Assembly: GCA_024404275.1 (NCBI GenBank)
Contig: JAKSQG010000107.1
Location: 1 to 6,086 of the forward strand
DNA length: 6,086 nucleotides
Source: Clostridia bacterium
Lineage (GTDB): Bacteria > Bacillota > Clostridia > Christensenellales > Aristaeellaceae
Direction: 5' to 3'
The position numbers were made by a program, and so were the translations under genes. The notes beneath the pieces are model-generated. The model searched no databases and was not told where the DNA came from. It saw nothing but the letters and a program-made list of their open reading frames with translations. Shown piece after piece: positions 1 to 5,958 of this stretch; positions within the stretch are counted from its first letter, which is position 1, and every line of letters starts with the position of its first letter.

Positions 1-135
1 CGCTATCTTTGCCTGCAGGATACCTGTCAGATGGATACTCTGGCTGTCATCCGTTGCCATGAACATCAGCTGTCTGTTTATGAAAAAGAATTGATCGGCA
101 TGATTCGCCGCTTGTTTCAACATGGAGAAAACTAA
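1..135 (+). CDS. 3' end of an unidentified gene, possibly a LysR-type transcriptional regulator (partial)
   Basis: An open frame runs from the left edge to a TAA at 133-135 and gives the last 44 residues of a protein ending in LFQHGEN. It converges on the minus-strand operon and ends 16 bases before the shared terminator hairpin, as a real gene end would. The tail (a hydrophobic strand LAVIR, then LS, then an amphipathic helix rich in I, R, L and F) resembles the C-terminal effector-domain end of LysR-type regulators, where a short strand is followed by a final helix. That family call is an inference from a short, poorly conserved segment. The DNA-binding domain, which would settle it, is outside the window. 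If it is a LysR-type regulator, it could control the citrate operon, but it is not divergent from it, which is the usual arrangement. Confidence 0.5.
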   Translation, partial: RYLCLQDTCQMDTLAVIRCHEHQLSVYEKELIGMIRRLFQHGEN

Positions 136-151
136 GAATTCACCGGCTATG

Positions 152-184
152 AAAAAAAGAACTGCTGAAAGCAGTTCTTTTTTT
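152..184. terminator. Bidirectional rho-independent terminator
   Basis: A perfect 15-bp inverted repeat consists of seven A's plus GAACTGCT, a GAA loop, then AGCAGTTC plus seven T's. Both strands present a hairpin followed by a U run, so it can stop the plus-strand gene ending at 135 and the minus-strand operon ending at 183. The last two bases of the minus-strand stop codon (TAA at 183-185) lie inside the T run, so the final gene ends right on the terminator. This marks the end of both transcription units. Confidence 0.92.
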
Positions 185-731
185 ATACCGGCGCAACGCT
201 GCAGAATATCAACCCCAGTGCAGCTGCCGTCAGAATCGTCATGGGAATGGAAAAATGGCGTTTCAACAGCAGATACAGTGATACCAGACCAATCAGGATC
301 GCCTGCCAGGAGATGCCAAACAGCAGTGATCCGGAATAGTTGATCATTGCCTGCTGGACCACGATGGCACCGATCATACCGATGCAGACCGGCCGGATGC
401 CATGCAGCGCATGGCCCATGATGGTGCTTTCCTTGAATTTTTTCAAAAACACCGCCGCTGCTATTGTAATGGTCAGGGTTGGCACCAGTACGCCAAACGT
501 AGCTGCAAAGGCTCCAAGCGCGCCGCCGGCGGTGGTACCGGCAAAAGTGGCGCAGTTTAATCCCAGCGGACCGGGGGTCATTTCTGCAATAGCCACAATA
601 TCAGCCACTTCCTGTGCTGTCATCCAACCATGTGACAGCATCTGCTCATGGATCAGCGGAATCATGGACATGCCGCCAAAGCTGGTGATGCCAATCAGAA
701 AGAAGGAGATGAAAAGTTCAATGTAGATCAT
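183..731 (-). CDS. chrA: Chromate transporter family protein, half-size (second subunit of pair)
   Basis: This 182-residue, strongly hydrophobic protein is a half-size member of the CHR (ChrA) family. It shows the family hallmarks SFGGMSMIP (residues 17-25) and TPGPLGLN (52-59), with GW at 35-36 between them, followed by several membrane segments to the C-terminus. Full-length ChrA proteins carry two such halves in about 400 residues. Here the halves are separate adjacent genes, as in the short-chain CHR pairs, and probably form a heterodimer in the inner membrane. The start is placed at ATG 729-731. A longer in-frame extension to 776 exists, but this ATG has a GGAGGTG site 10 bases upstream (742-748) and immediately precedes the hydrophobic N-terminus. 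The gene overlaps the 3' end of the other half by 14 bases. The family is named for chromate export, but the natural substrate in anaerobes is unclear. The role here is inferred. Confidence 0.88.
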   Translation of the reverse strand: MIYIELFISFFLIGITSFGGMSMIPLIHEQMLSHGWMTAQEVADIVAIAEMTPGPLGLNCATFAGTTAGGALGAFAATFGVLVPTLTITIAAAVFLKKFKESTIMGHALHGIRPVCIGMIGAIVVQQAMINYSGSLLFGISWQAILIGLVSLYLLLKRHFSIPMTILTAAALGLIFCSVAPV

Positions 732-1281
732 GTCTTGAACGCACCTCCATATAAATGACACCCGCAGCTGCCCCAATCAGTACGATCAGCACATTGCTGA
801 TGCTGCCGGAAAGACACAAAACCATGGCGCAAAGCGCTACGATATAACAGAAGATATCCTTCATGCCCGCTTTGAACAGCTTGACCAGCGCACTGATGAT
901 GATGGGTACCACCGCAGCACGCACGCCGATCATGGCACGGGCTACAAATACATTATCCTTCACCAGTCCATACAGAAATGTGACCGCGACCATGATGAGA
1001 ACCGGCGGCAGAATGACTCCAAACAGCGCGGCAAGGGCGCCCGGAATGCCGGCTGACTGATAACCAAACAGCACACTGGTATTGCCGATCATCAATCCCG
1101 GCAGCGAACGCCCGACGGATGTAAAGTCCAACAGCTCCTCATCCGTGATCCAGTGTTTTTTTTCTACATATTCTTTCTGAATCTGCGCGACAATGCTCCA
1201 TCCGCCGCCAAAGGTAAAACAGCCGAATCGTAAGAATGTCAGCAGAATGTCCAGCACACGGCCTTCTTTCTTTTCCTTCAT
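718..1281 (-). CDS. chrA: Chromate transporter family protein, half-size (first subunit of pair)
   Basis: This 187-residue membrane protein is the upstream partner of the CHR pair. After a charged N-terminus it has FTFGGGWSIV (22-31), HW (43-44) before an acidic stretch, and SLPGLMIGN (59-67) in place of the usual PGP motif. Further hydrophobic helices follow, including a GVILPP turn near 88-93. The start is ATG 1279-1281, which overlaps the previous gene's TGA as ATGA and has a GAGG site (1289-1292) about 7 bases upstream. A longer in-frame extension to 1332 would run deep into the previous gene and is not needed. The two halves share only general similarity, as expected for paired domains inserted with opposite topology. 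Tight coupling to the DUF386 gene shows they are co-translated with the metabolic genes. The transported anion is not known. Confidence 0.87.
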   Translation of the reverse strand: MKEKKEGRVLDILLTFLRFGCFTFGGGWSIVAQIQKEYVEKKHWITDEELLDFTSVGRSLPGLMIGNTSVLFGYQSAGIPGALAALFGVILPPVLIMVAVTFLYGLVKDNVFVARAMIGVRAAVVPIIISALVKLFKAGMKDIFCYIVALCAMVLCLSGSISNVLIVLIGAAAGVIYMEVRSRHDLH

Positions 1282-1733
1282 TCGCCAACCTCGATGCAGA
1301 ACCTGTCTGGGCAGGGGACTTTGACGACCCACTTGCTCACTTCTGTTTCTCCTTCAAGACAACCGCCAACCATATGCGCTTCCCCGGGATAGATGGCACA
1401 AAAATAACCGGCGCGCAGTTGTACCGGCGTACCGCAGGGAGCGCCGTTCATCTTGTTGCCATCCCCTCCATCGGGCAGGGCTTCTGCCATTTCCACACTT
1501 TCCATGGGACACACGGCAATGATTTCTCCGCCGCTCTTCGCCATCATCAGGTCAATGGTATGATAATGCACCTCAAAGCGACGCTTGTCATCTGTCTTGA
1601 GCTTGTAACCTTTTTCACGCACCTCAAAACCTGCATCGGTTGGGCTGTTTTTTTCAAAGGCCGCGGCGATTGCTTCGGCTCCCGGGATCAGTTCGCCATA
1701 ATACTTCAGATTGGAAATTCTGTCCAGAATCAT
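1278..1733 (-). CDS. YhcH/YjgK/YiaL (DUF386) family protein
   Basis: This 151-residue cupin-like protein belongs to the DUF386 family, which includes EbgC, YiaL and the sialic-acid anomerase NanQ (YhcH). The visible family motifs are FEVHYHTIDLM (53-63, with the conserved E54, H56 and D61), GYFCAIYPGEAH (109-120, with E118 and H120) and the closing strand KWVVKVP (134-140). The E/H/D/H set matches the residues that line the metal or sugar pocket in characterised members. The length matches the family. The ATG at 1731-1733 overlaps the preceding stop as TAATG and has a GGAGG site 8 bases upstream (1742-1746). Members act on sugars or sugar acids, often as anomerases or mutarotases. Its presence with tricarboxylate genes is unusual, so the substrate is left open. 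Confidence 0.88.
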   Translation of the reverse strand: MILDRISNLKYYGELIPGAEAIAAAFEKNSPTDAGFEVREKGYKLKTDDKRRFEVHYHTIDLMMAKSGGEIIAVCPMESVEMAEALPDGGDGNKMNGAPCGTPVQLRAGYFCAIYPGEAHMVGGCLEGETEVSKWVVKVPCPDRFCIEVGE

Positions 1734-2191
1734 TATTTTTGCCTCCAGTATAAAGCTTCTTCCAGATTGCAGTTAAAGATCCTCACCTTTTTGAAGGGAT
1801 AATTATAGCTTCCCTGCACGGTACAGCGCAGGATCACGTCACAGTTTTCCGGCACATCGACAGGAATGCCGTTCCAACGGCAGATGCTTATACCGTTTGG
1901 CAGATCTTTATTCTCGCCTTTGGCGGCAGTACGCACACCGTTCTAATAGCGCAGCGCATCATTCACCGGCGGAAAAGCCAAATACAGTTCATCCATTTCT
2001 GCTGCATTCAGTCCAAGACTGCGGGTTCGTTCCATGGCATAGCTGATCATTGGCTGGCGCTTTATATTCAACCAGTTGAACCAGGACGTCATGATCATAT
2101 CCGTGCTTCCGTTGGGTCCTTTGATGCAAAGCACTGCGGGACGGCGCGGTGGAGCCAAGGCGAAGGCTTCGGAAACGGAAATTGTTTTCAT
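1733..2191 (-). CDS. Flavin reductase-like (FMN-binding split barrel) protein, interrupted by an in-frame TAG
   Basis: Read through one in-frame TAG (codon 83, 1943-1945), this is a 152-residue protein of the flavin reductase/flavoredoxin type. The first half has the FMN-binding pattern: PAVLCIKGPNG (18-28), the MTSWFNW segment (34-40), and ISYAMERTRSLG (49-60). After the TAG, the same frame continues with NGVRTAAKG and a typical C-terminal half ending in RQK and TAA. No frame change, deletion or second lesion is seen. The start is ATG 2189-2191, with AGGAG at 2199-2203, 7 bases upstream. The second half has no site suited to independent initiation (a GTG at 1934-1936 lacks a good Shine-Dalgarno). 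The stop overlaps the next gene's ATG as TAATG. An annotation pipeline would probably call it a pseudogene or split it. I prefer an intact gene with UAG decoded as an amino acid. The electron acceptor is unknown. Confidence 0.7.
1943..1945 (-). other. In-frame amber (TAG) codon in the flavin reductase gene
   Basis: The minus-strand codons read TAT TAG AAC between residues Tyr82 and Asn84. Both flanks belong to the same protein family and the same frame. CAG (Gln) is one transition away. Either UAG is translated here or a single base change has broken the gene. Confidence 0.85.
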
Positions 2192-2198
2192 AACTGAA

Positions 2199-2203
2199 CT
2201 CCT
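2199..2203 (-). promoter_or_regulatory. Ribosome-binding site of the flavin reductase gene
   Basis: The minus strand reads AAGGAG 7 bases before ATG 2189-2191. It decides this start over an in-frame extension reaching TTG at 2210-2212, which has no Shine-Dalgarno at suitable spacing. Confidence 0.8.
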
Positions 2204-2238
2204 TTTTATCAAAAATGGATTTCTCTGGAAAACAGTAC

Positions 2239-2277
2239 AACTGTGAGACCGGAAATCTGCTTTCCGGCCTCACAGTT
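2239..2277 (-). terminator. Intercistronic hairpin between hydratase and flavin reductase genes (terminator, attenuator or processing site)
   Basis: A 17-bp inverted repeat with a 5-base loop lies 26 bases past the hydratase stop and 47 bases before the flavin reductase ATG. In the minus-strand transcript all pairs form, the only non-Watson-Crick one being a G-U at 2268/2248. On the plus strand the same position is an A-C mismatch, so the fold favours the minus-strand RNA. The U run after it on the minus strand is weak (UUGUACUGUUUU), whereas the plus strand has a better T run. It may therefore be a partial terminator or a stem that stabilises the upstream hydratase mRNA, rather than a full stop. 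It would let the hydratase be expressed above the downstream genes. Confidence 0.6.
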
Positions 2278-2303
2278 TTTATTTGGTTTTAATACTTTTT
2301 CAA

Positions 2304-4571
2304 TCAATCAACGGGATGATTGCGATAGTAGTTAATCAGGCAGCCATCGGCAATGATCTGGCGCTCATCAGGCGTCAGGTCGCCCAGGGAAACGGCAAAC
2401 GGGGTGACCGTGCCGTCCGCTTTCACGGCGTAGGCCGTAAACTCGGGGGTACCTTCCAGTACCGCCTTGCGGATGCCGGGCACAAACACCCAATCGCCCA
2501 GTGCGAAGGCTTTTTCATCCTTGACCAGCAAAGGCGCCATGCCCCAGTTGATGCAGTTGCTGCGGTAACGCTTGGTGGCATATTCCTTGGCAATGTTGGC
2601 GGAAGCGCCCAGCACACGCTGGCAGGAGGCCGCCTGCTCACGGGCAGAACCATCACCGGGCTTGATGGCAAAGATGGTGCTGCCGATGTCGGTCTTTTCA
2701 GGATCGACTTTGACCACCTTGGCCAACGCCTCGTACACCTTCTTCACTTCGTCGGTCAGGCCTTTGCCGGCCACGCGGTCACGCTCGATCTGGCGCACGG
2801 CCTTGGAGCGGCCCACATACTCGGGGTCCTTACGGCTCAAAGCAAATTCGCTCAGACGTTCGGGATTGGAACGGTAAGAAGACGTTTCACCGGAGGGGAT
2901 CAGTTCATCGGTGGTGGTGACGGGGTCGGTGATGTAGGAGCACACCTTCACCAGCAGATCCTCCGTCAGGGCAGGCTGTTCGGGCCAGTCCTTGATGTTG
3001 GGGCCAAACTTCAGAGCGTAATCGGGGTCGGCCTTGCCAAAGCCGAAGTATACACGCTTGTCGTACACACTGCGATCGAAGGTGTAATCATACTTGCTGT
3101 ACTTCACATCCAGATCGGTAGCGGGCGTCAGCTTGCCATGATTGATGGCCGTTGCGGCAATAGAGCGGGCATCCATCAGAGCCACACCGCTCATCTGGCC
3201 TTCACCGGGCTTGCTGCCTTCACGGTTCGGGAAGTTGCGGGTGGTATGGCGGATGGACAGCTCGTCGTTGGCGGGGGTGTCGCCGGCACCGAAGCAAGGA
3301 CCGCAGAAGCATTCGCGGATGATGGCACCGGCAGCGGCGATGTCAGCCAGAGTGCCGTTCTTCAGCAACTGCAGATAGGCAGGCATGCTGCCGGGGTATA
3401 CGCTCATGGTGAATTCACCGTTGCCGGTAGAATGACCGCGCAGAATATCAGCTACAGCACATACATTGTCAAAGGTACCGCCGCTGCAGCCGGCCACCAG
3501 ACCCTGCTGCACCCAGACGCCGCCGTCATGTACCTTGCTGACCAGATCCAGCTTGGCACCAACGATCTGACGGTTGGCCTTTTCCTGACATTCAAACAGA
3601 ATATCCTTGGGGTTCTCCAGCAGTTCGCGGATGGTAATGGTGTTGCTGGGATGCATGGGCAAGGCAATGGTGCACTCCACGGTGGACAGATCCACATACA
3701 CGCATCCGTCATAGTAAGCCACATCAGCGGGAGCCATTTTCTTGAAGGCTTCGGGTCGGCCATGAACGGCCAGATATTCCTCGGTAGCACTGTCGGTCTC
3801 CCAGATGGAGGACCAGCAGGTCGTTTCCGTGGTCATTACGTCGATGCCATTGCGGTATTCCATGGGCAGCTTGCTGACGCCGGGGCCGACAAACTCCATG
3901 ACTTTGTTCTTCACATAGCCGTTGGCGTATACGGCACCGCAGATCTGCAGTGCCACATCCTGCGGACCGACGCCGGGACGGGGCTCACCATCCAGATAAA
4001 TCAGAATCACGCCGGGGCGGGCTACATCATAGGTGCGGCCTACCAGCTGCTTGGCCAGTTCGCCGCCGCCCTCGCCGACGCTGATGGTACCCAGCGCACC
4101 GTAACGGGTATGGCTGTCGCTGCCCAGGATCATGCGTCCGCAGCCGGCCATCATTTCACGGTTGAAGCTGTGGATGACAGCCATGTTGGTGGGCACATAG
4201 ATACCGCCGTACTTGTGAGCGGCAGAAAGTGCGAACATGTGGTCATCTTCGTTGATGGTACCGCCGACCGCGCACAGGCTGTTATGGCAGTTTGTCAGCA
4301 CATAAGGCATCGGGAACTGCTTCATGCCGCTGGAGCGGGCAGTCTGAATGATGCCGACATAGGTGATATCGTGGCTGGTCAGACTGTCAAAGCGCATTTG
4401 CAGGTGATTCATATCGCCGCTCTTATTGTGGGCTTCGAGGATGCCATAAGCGATGGTTCCCTTTACGGCATCGTTTACAGGGTGCCCCGCCCGCTGAGCC
4501 GCTTCCTGCGCATCAGTCACAATCTCGCGGCCGTTGAGCAGATAGACTCCGCTTTCATACAGTTTCAACAT
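2304..4571 (-). CDS. Aconitase-family hydratase (YbhJ-like aconitate hydratase homologue)
   Basis: This 755-residue cytoplasmic protein has the complete aconitase architecture. GSDSHT (150-155) forms part of the substrate site. The 4Fe-4S ligands appear as Cys362 in GCSGG and as Cys423 and Cys426 in CGPC. A following NFPNREGS segment (446-453) corresponds to the arginine-bearing NR-x-x-GR region. The C-terminal swivel domain carries GDGSAREQAAS (639-649) and GMAPLL (677-682). Length and style match the aconitase-related hydratases typified by E. coli YbhJ more than classical AcnA (about 890) or AcnB. The expected chemistry is reversible hydration/dehydration of a tricarboxylate such as citrate, cis-aconitate or isocitrate. 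The exact substrate is not proven. The start ATG 4569-4571 has GGAGG at 4580-4584, 8 bases upstream, and follows citXG by 40 bases, suggesting co-transcription. Codon use is strongly biased: there is no TTA, CTA or TCA codon in the gene, consistent with high expression. Confidence 0.9.
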   Translation of the reverse strand: MLKLYESGVYLLNGREIVTDAQEAAQRAGHPVNDAVKGTIAYGILEAHNKSGDMNHLQMRFDSLTSHDITYVGIIQTARSSGMKQFPMPYVLTNCHNSLCAVGGTINEDDHMFALSAAHKYGGIYVPTNMAVIHSFNREMMAGCGRMILGSDSHTRYGALGTISVGEGGGELAKQLVGRTYDVARPGVILIYLDGEPRPGVGPQDVALQICGAVYANGYVKNKVMEFVGPGVSKLPMEYRNGIDVMTTETTCWSSIWETDSATEEYLAVHGRPEAFKKMAPADVAYYDGCVYVDLSTVECTIALPMHPSNTITIRELLENPKDILFECQEKANRQIVGAKLDLVSKVHDGGVWVQQGLVAGCSGGTFDNVCAVADILRGHSTGNGEFTMSVYPGSMPAYLQLLKNGTLADIAAAGAIIRECFCGPCFGAGDTPANDELSIRHTTRNFPNREGSKPGEGQMSGVALMDARSIAATAINHGKLTPATDLDVKYSKYDYTFDRSVYDKRVYFGFGKADPDYALKFGPNIKDWPEQPALTEDLLVKVCSYITDPVTTTDELIPSGETSSYRSNPERLSEFALSRKDPEYVGRSKAVRQIERDRVAGKGLTDEVKKVYEALAKVVKVDPEKTDIGSTIFAIKPGDGSAREQAASCQRVLGASANIAKEYATKRYRSNCINWGMAPLLVKDEKAFALGDWVFVPGIRKAVLEGTPEFTAYAVKADGTVTPFAVSLGDLTPDERQIIADGCLINYYRNHPVD

Positions 4572-4579
4572 GTGAAATG

Positions 4580-4584
4580 CCTCC
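4580..4584 (-). promoter_or_regulatory. Strong ribosome-binding site of the hydratase gene
   Basis: The minus strand reads six A's then GGAGGC, 8 bases before ATG 4569-4571. It lies in the 40-base gap after the citXG stop. No convincing promoter is seen in the gap. Confidence 0.8.
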
Positions 4585-4611
4585 TTTTTTGATCAGGGTT
4601 CAATTCTTGCT

Positions 4612-5946
4612 TTATTGATTTGTCCAGCGATCTGCCAGTAAAGTTGCCGCCAACAGGTCAGCGCATCCGCCGGGAGACAGCCGGTTCATCGTAAAGAACA
4701 GTTCCAGCTCTTCCAGCTTTTCCTGCGCCGGAAGTGCATTGCTTGTCAGTTTTATCAGATCATCGACCATATTCCGCGCCTACTCCGCCAACATCAGCCC
4801 GCCACGGGCAATCATGTTTGTGTCACGGACGACGGAAATCAGTTTCAGCAGTGTGTATACGCAGCAATCGTTCAGGTTAAGGCCCATTTGTTTTGCTTTG
4901 TTCAAAGCCGGCAGACCGATCGTGAATACAGACGGAAGTCCGGCGGACAGTTCTTCACGGATCCCGCCAATGCCGCAGTCCCTGCGAATGGTGTCGCCAT
5001 GGGTCGCTGTCCCGTTTTGGGGGATACTGTTTCTGGCAAGTTCCGCGCAAGTCTTCAGCCAGAGCGCGAGGTCAATCGGTTCATTGCCCGGTTCGGAAGG
5101 GATCATTCGCCCTGCGGCGCCACACATCAATCCCAGCGTAAAGATGGCACCTTTATGCGTATTCACACCGCCGGTTGCTTCTAACATCATTCTTTCTGCT
5201 TCAAGCCCCAGATACTGAAGCTGTGAAAAGACTTCGGCCGCCGGAAGATGGCTGCTTTCCGCACCGGTAAGGAAACAGCGCTGGAAATATGGCCATAGTG
5301 CCGCGGCGCTGGCGTTGAATGTAAATACATCCATGTCTTTGTGGCTGCCGCAGTTTTTACGATCCACCAGACCGGGCTTTGGTGTGGTACATACTTCATC
5401 CAGAAGGGATTGTACAGCAAATGATGCGATGCGTTCTGAATGTGTTGCTATATAGTCTGTTTTGATGATTTGCAATGTAGCGGCACGGATCTAAGTCAAT
5501 GGATGCAGTCTGCGTGACGCGCATCCGCGACCCGGTTTTCCGCAAACCAGACAGGCTCGTTCTTCTTCACGGGAGATCTTCAGCCCGTCTGCTGCGATGA
5601 CATCCATATCAAACAAACGCCCCATACGGTGTCTGTGTTCAATGGATACACATATTTTTTTCAGTTGGACCGCTTCCGTGTCCACAGCGGCCATCCACTC
5701 ATAGCCGGCGGGGGAGCTTACTTCCTCTTCTGCCCGAATCGGATAACCGAAGCTGCCAAGCGCTGCCATCAGTGCTGCTTTGCCCTGGCGGAATGCATAT
5801 GCGGCCCAGGCATCTGCTTTGATGGGACCGGCGATGTTCAGCGTAAAGCTGATCAACGACAGACCATAGCTGGAGAGCATCTTCTGCTGTAACTCTGCAC
5901 GTCGGTCACGTGCTGCCAGCACATCGATCAGTGTTGCTTCAGACAC
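4612..5946 (-). CDS. citXG: CitXG fusion: apo-citrate lyase phosphoribosyl-dephospho-CoA transferase / triphosphoribosyl-dephospho-CoA synthase, with two in-frame TAG codons
   Basis: Read through two TAGs (codons 152 and 389), this is a 444-residue CitX-CitG fusion ending in TAA 4612-4614. CitX (1 to about 155) shows FTLNIAGPIK (34-43), EHRHRMGRLFDMDV (103-116) and a Cys-rich tail (C132, C135, C142). CitG (about 158-444) shows TPKPGLVD (188-195), GGVNTHKG (259-266), RDTN (374-377), RGG (381-383) and, after the second TAG, LSPGGCADLL (423-432). CitG condenses ATP with dephospho-CoA to give the triphosphoribosyl-dephospho-CoA precursor, and CitX attaches it to the citrate lyase acyl carrier subunit. 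Both halves share one frame. The CitG part has no ATG before its conserved KPGLVD and no Shine-Dalgarno at the junction, so it must be translated from the CitX start. CitXG fusions are known elsewhere, for example in Haemophilus. The start is GTG 5944-5946, with AGGAGG 6 bases upstream. Without readthrough, CitG would not be made properly. Confidence 0.83.
4780..4782 (-). other. In-frame amber (TAG) codon inside the CitG domain
   Basis: The codons read GAG TAG GCG (residue 389 of CitXG). It is followed in frame by 55 residues, including the diagnostic CitG motif SPGG-x-ADLL, and then TAA. The position lies in the helix after RGG, where a polar residue is expected, so Gln would fit. Stopping here would remove a conserved part of the enzyme. 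Confidence 0.88.
5491..5493 (-). other. In-frame amber (TAG) codon at the CitX-CitG junction
   Basis: The codons read ACT TAG ATC (residue 152 of CitXG). The flanking residues HPLT-x-IRAAT align with the end of E. coli CitX as I recall it (HQLTDLLNRM), so the CitX C-terminus itself continues across the TAG. Stopping here would release a nearly complete CitX but leave CitG without an initiation signal. Confidence 0.85.
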
Positions 5947-5952
5947 GGGAAT

Positions 5953-5958
5953 CCTCCT
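5953..5958 (-). promoter_or_regulatory. Ribosome-binding site of citXG, overlapping the citC stop
   Basis: The minus strand reads TGAGGAGG. The citC TGA (5958-5960) shares a base with AGGAGG, which lies 6 bases before GTG 5944-5946. This favours the GTG over TTG 5959-5961, which would overlap the Shine-Dalgarno itself. The arrangement suggests translational coupling of citC and citXG. Confidence 0.8.

Noticed and set aside
732..776. Longer N-terminus for the downstream ChrA gene (and likewise 1282-1332 for the upstream one)
   Set aside because: The extensions overlap the preceding genes deeply, lack ribosome-binding sites and add non-family residues before the hydrophobic start.
1733..1936. 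Separate small gene starting at GTG 1934-1936
   Set aside because: It is in the same frame as the upstream flavin reductase half, lacks a ribosome-binding site and reads as the missing C-terminal half of that family.
2192..2240. Promoter upstream of the flavin reductase gene
   Set aside because: TTGTAC could serve as a -35 element, but no acceptable -10 box lies at 16-18 bases, so no promoter is called.
2283..4592. 769-codon plus-strand open frame, longer than the hydratase it overlaps
   Set aside because: It is codon-aligned antisense to a clear aconitase-family gene, starts with TTG without a ribosome-binding site, and its sequence has no recognisable domain. It is explained by the absence of TTA/CTA/TCA codons on the other strand.
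4780..5475. Separate citG gene starting at TTG 5473-5475
   Set aside because: There is no Shine-Dalgarno upstream, the first in-frame ATG comes after conserved residues, and the frame is continuous with citX through the TAG. A fusion fits better.
1943..5493. Pyrrolysine as the amino acid at the TAG codons
   Set aside because: Known pyrrolysine use centres on methylamine methyltransferases. None of these proteins is of that type, and the sites look like ordinary polar surface positions. It cannot be fully excluded without checking for pyl genes.
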